A DNA stretch of 64,000 nucleotides from JBBDIX01 sp050486225 (GTDB lineage Bacteria; Actinomycetota; Nitriliruptoria; Nitriliruptorales; Nitriliruptoraceae): assembly GCA_050486225.1 (NCBI GenBank), contig JBJHCV010000011.1, positions 18,470 to 82,469 of the forward strand, in the 5' to 3' direction. Shown in pieces: positions 8,300 to 17,505 of the stretch (position 1 is its first letter; each line of letters begins with the position of its first letter). The notes beneath the pieces are model-generated. The model worked only from the letters and a program-made list of their open reading frames with translations, was not told the origin of the DNA and did not search any database. The translations under genes and the position numbers were made by a program.

Positions 8300-9664
8300 T
8301 CACCAGTCCGGGGACACCCCGACCCGGTGGCGTACCTCCTCCGTCCGTGCGGCGAGCTGGTCGTCGGTGACCCCCACGCGCGACCGGTCGTCTCGGTGGA
8401 TCCTGCCCTCGACCATCACGAGTCGGATGTTGTCGATCCCGGCGTGGAGCACGACGTGGCCCGCGACGCCGTCGGTCAGGGCCCGCCCGTACCCGCCGGT
8501 GGACAGGACCAGCAGGTCGGCCCGTCTGCCGACGGTGAGCGACCCGACCAGGTGGTCGAGGCCGAGCGATCGTGCGGCGTCGACGGTCACCATGCGCAGC
8601 ACGTCGCGTGCACTGGCCCGGGGCACGCCCTCGCGTCGGGTGACGGGGACACGTCCGTCCCGCCGGTCCATGGCCGCGTCCGTCGATCGTCCGACGAGCC
8701 AGGCGAGGCGCGCCTGCGCGAGCAGGTCGGGGCGAGAGAACGTGGCGTTGTCGTTGCCGAGTGTCACGGTCACGCCGGCGTCGATCGCGCGGGTCATCGC
8801 GGACACGTCGCGTCCCATCCCGACCTCCAGCGTGGGGGTCGAGGAGATGGGTGTGCCGGTCGCGGCGAGACGCGCGAACTCGGCGTCGGAGACGGCGTTG
8901 CAGTGGACGGGCAGCAGGTCGGGTCCGAGCAGACCCGCCTCGTCGAGTGCGGTGATCTGGCCCTCGTGGTTCGAGTGCAGGGTCATGCGCACGCCGAGTT
9001 CGCGTGCGAGCGCGACCTCGGCCGCGGTCTGTTCGATGGTCACGAACTCGAGGTCGTTCATGGCGAGCACCCCGGTCAGCAGGGGATCGTCCGCGAGACC
9101 GGCGAGCACACGCCGGGCGTCGGCGAGTCTCCCGGGGAGGCCGTCGAAGTGGTCGGGTGGGTCGTCGCGCAGGCAGTAGCCGTACGCCCCCCGGATGCCC
9201 GCGGCGCGCAGCCCGTCGAGCGCGGCGTCGGCGTGCTCGGGCGTGGGCAGGCAGTTGCAGAAGTCGAGCGCGGTGGTGACGCCCCGGTCGAGCAGTTCGA
9301 CCGCGCCGACCCAGGTGCTGTCACGCAGGTCGTCGACGCCCATGCGCGTGCGCATGGGAAGGATGCGCCCGAAGAACTCGCCGACCCACAGGTCGGACGC
9401 CATGCCGCGCAGCGCCGACTGCCACAGGTGCACGTGGGTGTCGACGAGTCCGGGCATCGTGATGGTGCCCTCTCCGTCGACCACCCGGTCGTCGGGGCGG
9501 GCCAGACCCTCGCCGATGCCGGTGATGCACCCGCCCTCGACGACGATGTCGACGCCGGCCGGGTCCCCGAGGTCGTCGTCCATCGTCAGTGCAGTGGTGC
9601 CGCGGATGACGAGTCGACCGGGGGAGCCGGGGCGGCCGTACTCGTGGTCTGGTGGGGTCGTCAC
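8300..9664 (-). CDS. Amidohydrolase family 1: guanine deaminase/chlorohydrolase-like
   Basis: 454-aa member of the MtaD/AtzA/TrzN/guanine-deaminase branch. Seen: LVIRGTTALTMDDD opening beta strand, metal site MPGLVDTHVHLWQSAL, MTLHSNHEGQ, PVHCNAVSD with the third His, and VTLGNDNATFSRPDL with the metal/base Asp. The C-terminal part returns to the beta domain at GSLTVGRRADLLVL. GTG start with GAGGA upstream. Known: these enzymes remove amino or halide groups from purines, pterins, triazines or methylthioadenosine. Inferred: hydrolytic deamination of a heterocycle. First gene of a leftward set (with 6,586 and perhaps 5,461) divergent from the ABC importer. Confidence 0.85.
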   Translation of the reverse strand: MTTPPDHEYGRPGSPGRLVIRGTTALTMDDDLGDPAGVDIVVEGGCITGIGEGLARPDDRVVDGEGTITMPGLVDTHVHLWQSALRGMASDLWVGEFFGRILPMRTRMGVDDLRDSTWVGAVELLDRGVTTALDFCNCLPTPEHADAALDGLRAAGIRGAYGYCLRDDPPDHFDGLPGRLADARRVLAGLADDPLLTGVLAMNDLEFVTIEQTAAEVALARELGVRMTLHSNHEGQITALDEAGLLGPDLLPVHCNAVSDAEFARLAATGTPISSTPTLEVGMGRDVSAMTRAIDAGVTVTLGNDNATFSRPDLLAQARLAWLVGRSTDAAMDRRDGRVPVTRREGVPRASARDVLRMVTVDAARSLGLDHLVGSLTVGRRADLLVLSTGGYGRALTDGVAGHVVLHAGIDNIRLVMVEGRIHRDDRSRVGVTDDQLAARTEEVRHRVGVSPDW

Positions 9665-9861
9665 GCGTCATTCCTCGTCGGTGGGTGGCGCCGGTGGGGA
9701 AACCGTGGTGCGTGTGCCGAGGATCCTGCCGCAGGTGCGCCGGCCGCGCGGATCAATGGCGTAGGTGACGCGGAACAATCTTTACAGTGTGGTATGCGAC
9801 GCTCGTACGGCGTCGTCGTAGGTTTCCTGATCGACCTGAAGCCAGTGAGGAGCCGACGAGC
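9665..9861. promoter_or_regulatory. Divergent control region between deaminase-like gene and ABC importer
   Basis: About 200 nt without a credible gene. The only AT-rich stretch is at 9,775-9,796 (ACAATCTTTACAGTGTGGTA). TTTACA at 9,782-9,787 could serve as a rightward -35, with TACGGC at 9,807 as a poor -10. On the opposite strand the same patch gives TAAAGAT. I see no strong inverted repeat. Inferred: the promoters of both divergent units lie here. Confidence 0.3.
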
Positions 9862-9969
9862 GTGGAGCCGGTCCGCATCGCCGGGCGCCCGGACACCGGG
9901 CGAGTTCGGTGTCGCACCGCCCGACTGCGCGCCGTGCGTCCACTGACCTCACGGCGGGTGGCGCGGTGA
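9862..9969 (+). CDS. Possible Arg-rich leader peptide ahead of the ABC importer
   Basis: Candidate 35-aa reading frame starting at GTG 9,862 with GAGGAG at 9,847-9,852 (9-nt spacing). It ends in TGA at 9,967-9,969, which overlaps the GTG start of the permease gene by four bases. The peptide is arginine-rich and resembles nothing I recognise. The permease itself has only a weak GGGTGG ahead of its start, so translational coupling from this small frame is plausible. It could equally be chance in GC-rich DNA. Confidence 0.25.
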   Translation: MEPVRIAGRPDTGRVRCRTARLRAVRPLTSRRVAR

Positions 9970-10910
9970 CCAAGCTCATCCTGACCCGCTTCGCCGCGAT
10001 CATCCCGATGCTCATCGGGTTGTCGATCATCGCGTTCTCCCTGCTGTACCTGTCGCCGGTCGATCCGGTCACCCTCGTGCTGGGACCGGACGCCGGTCGG
10101 GAGGCCATCGACCTCGTCCGCGAGGAGCTCGGACTGAACGACCCCCTGGTCATCCAGTACCTGGCCTGGCTGCGGCAGGTCGCCAGTGGCAGCCTCGGTG
10201 AGTCGATCTTCAGCCCGATGCCCGTCCTGCAGCTCATCCTGAGCCGGATGCCGGTGACGCTGTCGCTCATGATCGGCACCATGCTGCTCGCGACCGCGGT
10301 GGGGGTGTCACTCGGCATCATCGCGGCGCTGCGCCAGGGCAGCGTGCTGGACCGCAGCATCCTGCTCCTCGCCTCGGTGGGCACGGCGATCCCGGGCTTC
10401 TGGCTCGGACTGATCTTCATGCTCGTGTTCGCCGTGGGCCTCGGGTGGTTCCCCCTGCTGGGCTACACCCGCCTGTCGGCCGACCCGATGCGCTGGTTCA
10501 TGCACCTCGTGCTGCCGGTGACGGCGCTCGCCGTACGAGCCGGCTCGATCATCGCGCGCCAGACCCGCAACTCGATGGCGGAGGTGCTCAGCGCGGACTA
10601 CATCCAGGCCGTGCGTGCACGGGGCCTGCCGCGGCGTCTCGTGGTGGGTCGCTACGTCGTGCGCAACGGCATGGTCCCGGTGACGACGACGATCGGTGTG
10701 CAGGCGACCACGGTCATCGTCGTGAGCTTCATCATGGAGCGGGTCTTCGCCCTGCCGGGGGTCGGCACGCTCGTCATCGACGCCGTCGTGCGCAGTGACT
10801 TCCCCGTCGTGCAGGGGACGCTGCTCGTGGTCGGCTGCTTCGCCATCTTCTCCCAGCTGTTCGTCGACATCGCGTACGGACTGCTCAACCCGAGGGCACG
10901 GCCACAGTGA
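9966..10910 (+). CDS. ABC importer permease, DppB/OppB type
   Basis: 314-aa inner-membrane permease of a peptide/opine/nickel-type ABC importer. Seen: N-terminal anchor LILTRFAAIIPMLIGLSIIAF, LGLNDPLVIQYLAWL after the first membrane segment, six predicted membrane helices, and the EAA coupling loop YIQAVRARGLPRR with GYxxxRN-like continuation. The start is taken as GTG 9,966 because residues before it are not membrane-like and the family begins here. A reading frame 57 nt longer exists. The stop overlaps the next gene by four bases (GTGA). Works with the fused permease-ATPase, the second ATPase and the lipoprotein at 15,751. Confidence 0.9.
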   Translation: MTKLILTRFAAIIPMLIGLSIIAFSLLYLSPVDPVTLVLGPDAGREAIDLVREELGLNDPLVIQYLAWLRQVASGSLGESIFSPMPVLQLILSRMPVTLSLMIGTMLLATAVGVSLGIIAALRQGSVLDRSILLLASVGTAIPGFWLGLIFMLVFAVGLGWFPLLGYTRLSADPMRWFMHLVLPVTALAVRAGSIIARQTRNSMAEVLSADYIQAVRARGLPRRLVVGRYVVRNGMVPVTTTIGVQATTVIVVSFIMERVFALPGVGTLVIDAVVRSDFPVVQGTLLVVGCFAIFSQLFVDIAYGLLNPRARPQ

Positions 10911-12889
10911 GCGCCAACACCGTTGACGAGATGCCGGTCGGCGGCGCCGAGGCGGCGCCGGTCCGGGCCACCGGTGTGCGCCGCGCACTGAAGAACCGGC
11001 TGGTCCAGATCAGCCTCGTGTACCTCGCGCTGGTCGTCGTCGTCGCGGTGTTCGCACCACAGATCGCCACCCACGACCCGATGAGGCCCAGCGTCGAGGA
11101 GCGGTTGGCCTCACCGTCCGCCGAGCACCTGTTCGGAACCGACCACCTCGGGCGCGACCAGTTCTCACGCGTCGTGTACGGGTCGAGGATCGCGCTGCAG
11201 GCAGCCGTCCCGACCGTGGGCGCCGCCGCGATCATCGGGATCGTCTTCGGCCTGGTCTTCGGCTACCTCGGCGGGATGTGGGACCGGGTCGCGATGCGGC
11301 TCATCGACGTGCTCGACGCCATCCCGCTGCTGCTGCTCGCGATCGCGATGGTCGCGGCGCTGGGACGGGGGCTGAACAGTGCGCTGATCGGGGTCGCCAT
11401 CGCGTTCTCCGTCACGTACGCCAAGCTCTGCCGAGGGCAGGTGCTCGTCGAGCGCGAACGCGAGTACGTCGACTCGGCGCGTGTCATCGGCCTCGGGCAC
11501 CTGCGGATCATGTTCCGCGAGATCCTCCCGAACGTCGCCGCTCCCCTGATCGTCCAGACCTCGATCTTCCTCGGACTCGCACTCCTCGTCGAGGCGATGC
11601 TGAGCTTCCTCGGCCTCGGCGTGCCCGCCGGGGAACCGTCGTGGGGCCGGATGCTCGACGAGGCCCGAGCCTACCAGGCCCGCCAACCGTGGCTCGCGGT
11701 GTTCCCGGGTCTGGCCATCTCCATCACCGTGCTGATGTTCAACCTGCTCGGTGATGGTCTGCGTGACGCGTTCGACCTGCGCGGTGGGCTCGGCAACAGC
11801 CGTTCGCGCCGAGCGCGGGCCGCGGCTGCGAAGGCGTCGGAGCGGGCCGCCGAGGTGCACGCCACGGACGCCGAGTCCCCGAGCGTCGACGCGGACGCAG
11901 CGGAGCTCCCCGAGGACCTCGCCCTGCGTGTCTCGGACCTGCGCATCGAGTTCCCGGGTCCGCATCCGGGCCGGTCGGTGGCGGTCGTGCGTGACGTGAC
12001 CTTCGACGTGCGACGGGGTGAGGTCTTCGGCCTCGTCGGTGAGTCCGGCTCCGGCAAGTCGATGACGGCGCTCGCGATCACCGGACTCGTGCCCTCACCG
12101 GGCGTCGTGCCCGCGGGCCGGGTGCAGCTCGGCGACCGGTCGCTGCTCGAACTGAGCGAACGTGACATGAACGCGGTGCGCGGCGCCCGCATCGGGATGG
12201 TGTTCCAGAGCCCGATGGCGGCCCTGTCCCCGGTCCACACCGTTGGCCGGCAGATCATGGACCCCCTGCGCGAGCACCTGGACATGACGCCGAAGCAGGC
12301 ACGCGAACGCGCGATCGAACTGCTTCGGCGCGTCGGGGTTCCCGCCCCGGAACGCCGCATCGACGACTACCCGTTCCAGTTCTCCGGTGGGATGGCCCAG
12401 CGTGCGGTCATCGCGATCGCGCTCGCCGCCGACCCGGAACTGCTCATCGCCGACGAGCCCACCACCGCACTCGACGTCACCGTGCAGGAGCAGGTGCTCG
12501 ACCTGCTGCTCGGACTGCGCGACGAGTTCGACATGTCGATCCTGCTCATCACCCACGACCTCGGCGTCGTGGCGGACACGTGCGACCGGCTCGCGGTGAT
12601 GTACGCCGGGCAGATCGTGGAGATGGGCGAGGCGTCCAGCCTGTTCGCCACGCCGCGGCACCCCTACACGGCCGCCCTGCTGCAGGCCATGCCGCAGACC
12701 AGTTCGAAGGGTGAGCCGCTCGCGACGATCCCCGGACGCGTGCCGCCCGCCTGGGCGTGGCCACAGGGTTGCGCCTTCGCGCCGCGGTGCGAGCACGCGC
12801 GTGACCGCTGCTCCGAGGGACCGATCGAACTGGAACGTGGCGCCCGGTGCATCCGCAGCGACGAACTGACGTTGAAGGGGACCCAGTGA
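10907..12889 (+). CDS. Fused ABC permease-ATPase (DppC-DppD)
   Basis: 660-aa fusion of two normally separate importer subunits. Seen: residues ~25-290 are a DppC permease, with HLFGTDHLGRDQFSRVVYG after helix 1, EAA loop YVDSARVIGLGHLRIMFREI, and LSFLGLGVPAGEPSWGRML. An Ala/Glu-rich linker spans ~290-325. Residues ~325-660 are a DppD ATPase with Walker A GESGSGKS (378-385), Q-loop FQSP, signature FSGGMAQR (492 on), Walker B ending Asp516-Glu517, and a Cys-containing C-terminal oligopeptide motif CAFAPRCEHARDRC. GTG start overlaps the upstream stop by four bases. Inferred: one copy per complex, with the ATPase tethered to its permease. The reading frame is uninterrupted, so this does not look like a frameshift. 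Confidence 0.9.
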   Translation: MSANTVDEMPVGGAEAAPVRATGVRRALKNRLVQISLVYLALVVVVAVFAPQIATHDPMRPSVEERLASPSAEHLFGTDHLGRDQFSRVVYGSRIALQAAVPTVGAAAIIGIVFGLVFGYLGGMWDRVAMRLIDVLDAIPLLLLAIAMVAALGRGLNSALIGVAIAFSVTYAKLCRGQVLVEREREYVDSARVIGLGHLRIMFREILPNVAAPLIVQTSIFLGLALLVEAMLSFLGLGVPAGEPSWGRMLDEARAYQARQPWLAVFPGLAISITVLMFNLLGDGLRDAFDLRGGLGNSRSRRARAAAAKASERAAEVHATDAESPSVDADAAELPEDLALRVSDLRIEFPGPHPGRSVAVVRDVTFDVRRGEVFGLVGESGSGKSMTALAITGLVPSPGVVPAGRVQLGDRSLLELSERDMNAVRGARIGMVFQSPMAALSPVHTVGRQIMDPLREHLDMTPKQARERAIELLRRVGVPAPERRIDDYPFQFSGGMAQRAVIAIALAADPELLIADEPTTALDVTVQEQVLDLLLGLRDEFDMSILLITHDLGVVADTCDRLAVMYAGQIVEMGEASSLFATPRHPYTAALLQAMPQTSSKGEPLATIPGRVPPAWAWPQGCAFAPRCEHARDRCSEGPIELERGARCIRSDELTLKGTQ

Positions 12890-13902
12890 GCTCCCCACTT
12901 CTGAGCGTCGACCACCTGCGGGTCTCGTTCCGGACGGGCCGGGCCCTGCTGGGGCGCGGGACCACGTTCGACGCCGTGCGTGACGTGTCGTTCGACATCG
13001 AGGCGGGTCAGACCTTCGGACTGGTCGGCGAGTCGGGGTCGGGCAAGTCCACGACCGGGCGTGCCATCCTGCGGCTGCTCGAGCCGAGCGGTGGAACGAT
13101 CACCTTCGACGGCCGCGAGGTCACGGCGCTGGGTCGCCAGACGCCGATGTGGTATCGCCAGGCCGTCCAGATCATCTTCCAGGACCCCCTCGCGTCGCTG
13201 AACCCGCGCAGTTCGGTCGAGGTCGCCATCGGCGACGCGCTGCGCCAGCGTGGTGTGCCGAAGGAGGACCGCCCCGAACATGTTCGTGACCTGCTCGACC
13301 AGGTGGGCCTGGACCACCACGTGGCCGAGCGCTATCCGAGCGAGGTCTCCGGGGGCCAGCGCCAGCGCATCGCCATCGCCCGTGCGCTTGCCATGAAGCC
13401 GCGGCTCATGGTGTGCGACGAGGCCGTGTCCGCGCTCGACGTGTCGACGCAGTCGCAGATCGTGAACCTGCTGCAGGACCTGCAGGAGGAACTCGGGATC
13501 AGCTACCTGTTCATCGCGCACGACCTGTCGGTGGTTCGGCACGTCTCCCACCGCATCGGGGTGATGTACCTGGGCAACCTGGTCGAGGTCGGGGACGCCG
13601 AGGACGTCTACAACGACCCGCAGCACCCGTACTCTCGCATGCTGCTCGACGCGATCCCGGTGCCCGACCCACAGGTGCAGCGCAAGCGGCGGGTGTCGCG
13701 TCGAGGCCGGGCGGTCGTGGAGCCGCCGTCGCCGATCCACCCACCCGACGGGTGCGCGTTCAACACCCGGTGCGCCTTCGTCATGGACGAGTGCCGCAGT
13801 GGCGCGGTGCCTGAGCGCACGTCCGGAAGTCAGCGCTTCGAGTGTCACCTTGCGCCGGGCACCGTCCGGGCCCGCGGAGCCCCCCAGAGGAGCCACACGT
13901 GA
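12886..13902 (+). CDS. ABC importer ATPase, DppF/OppF type
   Basis: 338-aa nucleotide-binding subunit. Seen: Walker A GESGSGKS at residues 48-55, FQDPLASLNPR Q-loop, VSGGQRQRIAIARALA signature, LMVCDEAVSALDVS Walker B/D-loop, and the peptide-importer C-terminal extension HPYSRMLLDAIPVPDP plus a Cys-containing CAFNTRCAFVMDEC segment. The start is GTG 12,886 because it overlaps the previous stop (GTGA) and begins the family's first strand soon after. Pairs with the ATPase half of the upstream fusion to make an asymmetric dimer. Followed with a four-base overlap by the amidohydrolase gene, so transporter and enzyme are one transcript. Confidence 0.92.
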   Translation: MSSPLLSVDHLRVSFRTGRALLGRGTTFDAVRDVSFDIEAGQTFGLVGESGSGKSTTGRAILRLLEPSGGTITFDGREVTALGRQTPMWYRQAVQIIFQDPLASLNPRSSVEVAIGDALRQRGVPKEDRPEHVRDLLDQVGLDHHVAERYPSEVSGGQRQRIAIARALAMKPRLMVCDEAVSALDVSTQSQIVNLLQDLQEELGISYLFIAHDLSVVRHVSHRIGVMYLGNLVEVGDAEDVYNDPQHPYSRMLLDAIPVPDPQVQRKRRVSRRGRAVVEPPSPIHPPDGCAFNTRCAFVMDECRSGAVPERTSGSQRFECHLAPGTVRARGAPQRSHT

Positions 13903-15545
13903 ACCACCGTCCCGCCGACGTCGTGCTGCGCGGGGGCAGGATCACCACCCTGTCGTCGTCCGAGTCCACCCCGGACGAGGCGACGGCGCTCGCGATCATC
14001 GGCGAGCGTGTCGCCTGGGCGGGTGACGACGACGCCGTCGGTTCGTGGATCGGTCCGGCGACCATGGTGGTCGACCTGGAGGGGCGGCGGGTCGTCCCCG
14101 GGCTCATCGACGCGCACGTGCACTTCGTGCGTGCGGGCTTCACGTGGCTTGACGAGATCCGGTGGGGCACCGTGGACAGCCTCGCCGAGGGTTACGACCT
14201 GATCGCCGAGGAGGTCCGCTCGAAGCCTGCCGGGGAGTGGATCCGGGTGATCGGTGGGTGGCACCCGACCCAGTTCGTCGAGAACCGCCATCCGACGAAG
14301 GCCGAACTCGACGAACTCGCGCCGGACCACCCGGTGATCGTGCAGTTCCTGTACGAGTGGGCGATCGTCAACCAGGCGGCGCTCGAGCGCATCGACTGGG
14401 ACTCGGCCGCCGACTGGAACGTCGATCCCGAGACGCTGGAGAAGGACGCCGACGGCAACGTCACCGGCAGGGTCAGCACCATGCCGTCGCTGCGCTGGCT
14501 GCAGGCGCAGTTGCCGCTTCCGGACCTCGAACGTCAGGTCGAGTCGACCCGCGCGGCCAGTCGCGAGTTCTCCTCGTTCGGCATCACGGGGCTCATCGAC
14601 GGTGGGGGCTCCAACACGGGCCCGGACCGCTACGACGCGGTCTACGAGAGCTGGCGCCGGGGCGAGCTCAGCGTGCGGGTTCGCACGACGGTGCACCCCT
14701 CGGATCCCGGCACCGAGGAGGAGCAGATCGGCGGCTTCCTCCGCTACAGCCACGCGCGGCAGGGCGACCGCATGCTGCAGGTGCTCGCGATCGGGGAGAA
14801 CATCCTCTTCGCCGTCGGGGACAGCTTCGCGCGACTGCCCGACCTGTCGGAGAAGCAGCTCGACCGGTGTCGCGCGATCTTCGAGGCGTGTGCGGCGAAG
14901 CGCTGGACCGTGCAGATGCACATGATCCGTCCGGAGAAGACCGCCGCGATGCTCGACCTCTGGCGCGAGGTGCACGAGAAGCACGACATCTCCGACCTGC
15001 GCTGGGCCATCGTGCACGGGACGTCGCTCACCGAGGACGACATCCCGACGCTGAAGGAACTCGGCATCGGCGTGCTGCCCGAGGCGCTGCTCCGGCTCGA
15101 GGGTGACGAGGTCACGGGCTACTGGGGCGAGGAGCGCCTGCGCGCCGCGCCGCCGGTGAAGGCCTTCCGGGAGGCTGGGGTTCCGGTCGCGGTCGGCTCC
15201 GACGCGATGCGCGTCGCCAGCCACAACCCGTTCACGGTGCTCCAGTGGCTCGTCACGGGCCAGACGCTGTCGGGTCGGCAGGTCTGGGACCCGCAGCGCA
15301 CACTCGACCGAAGGTCGGCGCTGGAGTGCATCAGCGCATCGGCGACGTGGTTCTCCTTCGAGGAGCACGACCGGGGTCGGCTCGAGCCCGGCCATCTCGC
15401 GGATCTCGCCGTGCTGACCGCGGACCTGTTCGAGGTCGACGAGGCCGACATCCCCGCGATCCGGTCCGACATGACCATGGTCGGGGGTCGCGTCGTGTGG
15501 GTGTCACAGGGATTCGAGTCCAGCGCCGGCGTGGGTGTCGCATGA
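13899..15545 (+). CDS. YtcJ-type amidohydrolase (family 3), copy 2
   Basis: 548-aa metal-dependent hydrolase, paralogue of the product at 6,586-8,220. Seen: VVLRGGRITTLSSS, VVPGLIDAHVHFVRAG metal site, IGGWHPTQFVENRHP, VQFLYEWAIVN, LIDGGGSNTGPDRYD, VQMHMIRPEK, AIVHGTSL, and VAVGSDAMRVASHNPF. Start GTG 13,899 overlaps the ATPase stop by four bases and has AGAGGAG 9 nt upstream. Known: this branch cleaves amide, lactam and formamide bonds. Inferred: hydrolyses the compound brought in by the importer, given shared transcription. It cannot be told from sequence whether both copies act on the same substrate. Confidence 0.88.
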   Translation: MNHRPADVVLRGGRITTLSSSESTPDEATALAIIGERVAWAGDDDAVGSWIGPATMVVDLEGRRVVPGLIDAHVHFVRAGFTWLDEIRWGTVDSLAEGYDLIAEEVRSKPAGEWIRVIGGWHPTQFVENRHPTKAELDELAPDHPVIVQFLYEWAIVNQAALERIDWDSAADWNVDPETLEKDADGNVTGRVSTMPSLRWLQAQLPLPDLERQVESTRAASREFSSFGITGLIDGGGSNTGPDRYDAVYESWRRGELSVRVRTTVHPSDPGTEEEQIGGFLRYSHARQGDRMLQVLAIGENILFAVGDSFARLPDLSEKQLDRCRAIFEACAAKRWTVQMHMIRPEKTAAMLDLWREVHEKHDISDLRWAIVHGTSLTEDDIPTLKELGIGVLPEALLRLEGDEVTGYWGEERLRAAPPVKAFREAGVPVAVGSDAMRVASHNPFTVLQWLVTGQTLSGRQVWDPQRTLDRRSALECISASATWFSFEEHDRGRLEPGHLADLAVLTADLFEVDEADIPAIRSDMTMVGGRVVWVSQGFESSAGVGVA

Positions 15546-15750
15546 CCACGCCACGCGCGCAGGGGGCAGGGGGCCCGCGGGGGACAGGGGTCCGGGGCCA
15601 TCAGGATTCCCGACCGGGACGACGCGCTGCATCCGCAGTGGGTGCCCGGCTCGGGGAGGGTGCACGCGCCGGTTCTCCGGCGCGGCCAGTGGACGACGCG
15701 GCCGCGATCGCCCACGACGACAGGACGGGACCAACCCGAGGAGAGAGCAG

Positions 15751-17319
15751 ATGAGAACGAGAAGGTGGGTACGCCATGTCGCCGTCATCGCGGCAGCACT
15801 CATGGTGCTGACCGCGTGTGGCAGCGACGACGCCCCCGACGCCGCTCCCGACGCACCGGACGCACCGGACGCCCCTGAGGCGCCCGAGGAGCCCGAGGCG
15901 CCGACTGGTCCGTCGGGAACCCTGCGCTATGGCATGAACTTCACCATGGCCGACTACAACAACCTGACCAAGCCCGGTGAGGGTCACCTGGCGATCGTCT
16001 ACGAGAAGCTGATCACGCTCGAGGAGGACGGGGTCACGCTCGTGCCGCAGCTCGCCCACTCGTGGGACGAGGAGCCTGACGCGATCACCCTGTACCTGGA
16101 GGAGGGCGTCGTCTTCACCGACGGCACCCCGTTCGACGCCGACGCCGTCGTCGCGAACATCGAGCGTGTCAGCACCACGCCGGGTGCCTGGCAGTTCATC
16201 TTCGACGCGGTCGACGAGGTCGTCGTCGTCGACGAGTACACCGTTCGCCTGGAGCTCAGCCGTCCCGACCAGGGACTGCTGCCGAACCTGGCGCGCCGTG
16301 GTGCGTTCATGCTCAGCCCGGCGATGATCGAGTCCGGCGACTACTCGGTGCCGATCGGAACCGGTCCGTGGGTCCTGAACACCGACGAGACCATCCACGA
16401 GTCCATCTACGTCTACGACTTCTTCGAGGACTACTGGGCGCCCGAGACCATCGGTCCCGAGCGCATCGAGATGGTGATCATCCTGGAGAACGAGTCGCGC
16501 TACAACGCCGTGCTCAGCGGTGACGTGGACGTGGCCAGCGTGGAGCTCCCGTCCGTCGCCCAGGCCGAGGCCGCAGGTCTCGACGTGGTGACCTGGCCGG
16601 CGCTTCGCCACGGGTTGAACTTCATCGACCTCAACGGTGTGTTCGCCGACGAGGACGTGCGCAAGGCGATCTGCTACGGGATCAACTTCGACGAGATCAA
16701 CGTCGCCCAGTACGACGGGTACTCGCAGTGGCACGCGCAGCGCCACAACCCGGGCCAGGTCGGCTACGTCGAGGGTCTGCCGGGCTACCCGTACGACCCC
16801 GACAGGGCACGTGAGCACCTGGAGGCCGCGGGCAACCCCGACGTGACCTTCAACTTCGCGTCCAGCCCGCCGCAGGCGACCCAGAACGAGCTGTTCCGGG
16901 CGCAGATGGCCGAGATCGGCATCACCGTCGAACTCGACGCGCTGACCAGCCCGCAGTACTTCTCCGAGTACCAGACGGGCGCGTACGACGCGTACTTCAA
17001 CACCAGTTCCGCGGAGGACACGGGCATCCCGGGCTTCTACCACTTCCGGTGGACGCCCAACGGGACCGCGAACCCGCTGAACAACTCGGTGCCTGAACTC
17101 GACGAGATCATCGAGCGTGGCTTCGCGGCCGAGACGCTCGCCGAGCAGACCGAGATCTGGGAGGAGTTCACCCAGACCGTGTACGACATGGCACTCGCGT
17201 GTGGGTTCTACGACCTGCCGCACGCCGCGATCTGGAGCCCCGACCGCGTGGAGAACGTCCGCGGCCAGGTCTGGTTCCCGTCGCACCTGCGCTACCGCGA
17301 CATCCGGGTCCTCGACTGA
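15751..17319 (+). CDS. ABC importer solute-binding lipoprotein, family 5 (DppA-like)
   Basis: 522-aa extracytoplasmic lipoprotein. Seen: lipoprotein signal with Arg-rich start, hydrophobic core and lipobox LTAC, lipid-bearing Cys23, then an Asp/Ala/Pro/Glu-rich linker containing tandem PDA repeats up to ~50. The SBP_bac_5 core has LVPQLAHSWDEEPDAITLYL, VVFTDGTPFDADAVVANIER and FEDYWAP near mid-sequence, and DEIIERGFAAETLAEQTEI near the end. ATG 15,751 is chosen because it gives a proper signal peptide and has CGAGGAGAGA upstream; the open frame extends further 5'. Delivers substrate to the importer encoded just upstream. A strong hairpin follows the stop. Confidence 0.92.
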   Translation: MRTRRWVRHVAVIAAALMVLTACGSDDAPDAAPDAPDAPDAPEAPEEPEAPTGPSGTLRYGMNFTMADYNNLTKPGEGHLAIVYEKLITLEEDGVTLVPQLAHSWDEEPDAITLYLEEGVVFTDGTPFDADAVVANIERVSTTPGAWQFIFDAVDEVVVVDEYTVRLELSRPDQGLLPNLARRGAFMLSPAMIESGDYSVPIGTGPWVLNTDETIHESIYVYDFFEDYWAPETIGPERIEMVIILENESRYNAVLSGDVDVASVELPSVAQAEAAGLDVVTWPALRHGLNFIDLNGVFADEDVRKAICYGINFDEINVAQYDGYSQWHAQRHNPGQVGYVEGLPGYPYDPDRAREHLEAAGNPDVTFNFASSPPQATQNELFRAQMAEIGITVELDALTSPQYFSEYQTGAYDAYFNTSSAEDTGIPGFYHFRWTPNGTANPLNNSVPELDEIIERGFAAETLAEQTEIWEEFTQTVYDMALACGFYDLPHAAIWSPDRVENVRGQVWFPSHLRYRDIRVLD

Positions 17320-17330
17320 GTGATGTCCGA

Positions 17331-17355
17331 CCGGCGTGCTGAGACAGCACGCCGG
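17331..17355 (+). terminator. Hairpin terminator after the ABC importer unit
   Basis: Perfect 10-bp inverted repeat CCGGCGTGCT / AGCACGCCGG around a GAGAC loop, 12 nt after the lipoprotein stop. No T-run follows, as is common for high-GC actinobacterial terminators. Confidence 0.65.
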
Positions 17356-17505
17356 TGAACGACTGGCCGAGGCCGTCGCCGGTCGTCCCCGACGGGACGA
17401 ACTGGCGGCGGCCTCGCCGCTGCGGGCCCTCCGGCGTCCCCGACGGGTGGTCCCGGTCCGTACCTTCACGGCTGCGAGTCGCTCGCGCCCGAGGACGAGG
17501 AACAC

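Noticed and set aside
15840..15905. Tandem PDA codon repeats as a mobile or variable repeat array
   Set aside because: They encode the acidic Pro/Ala linker common after lipobox cysteines and are short and in frame.
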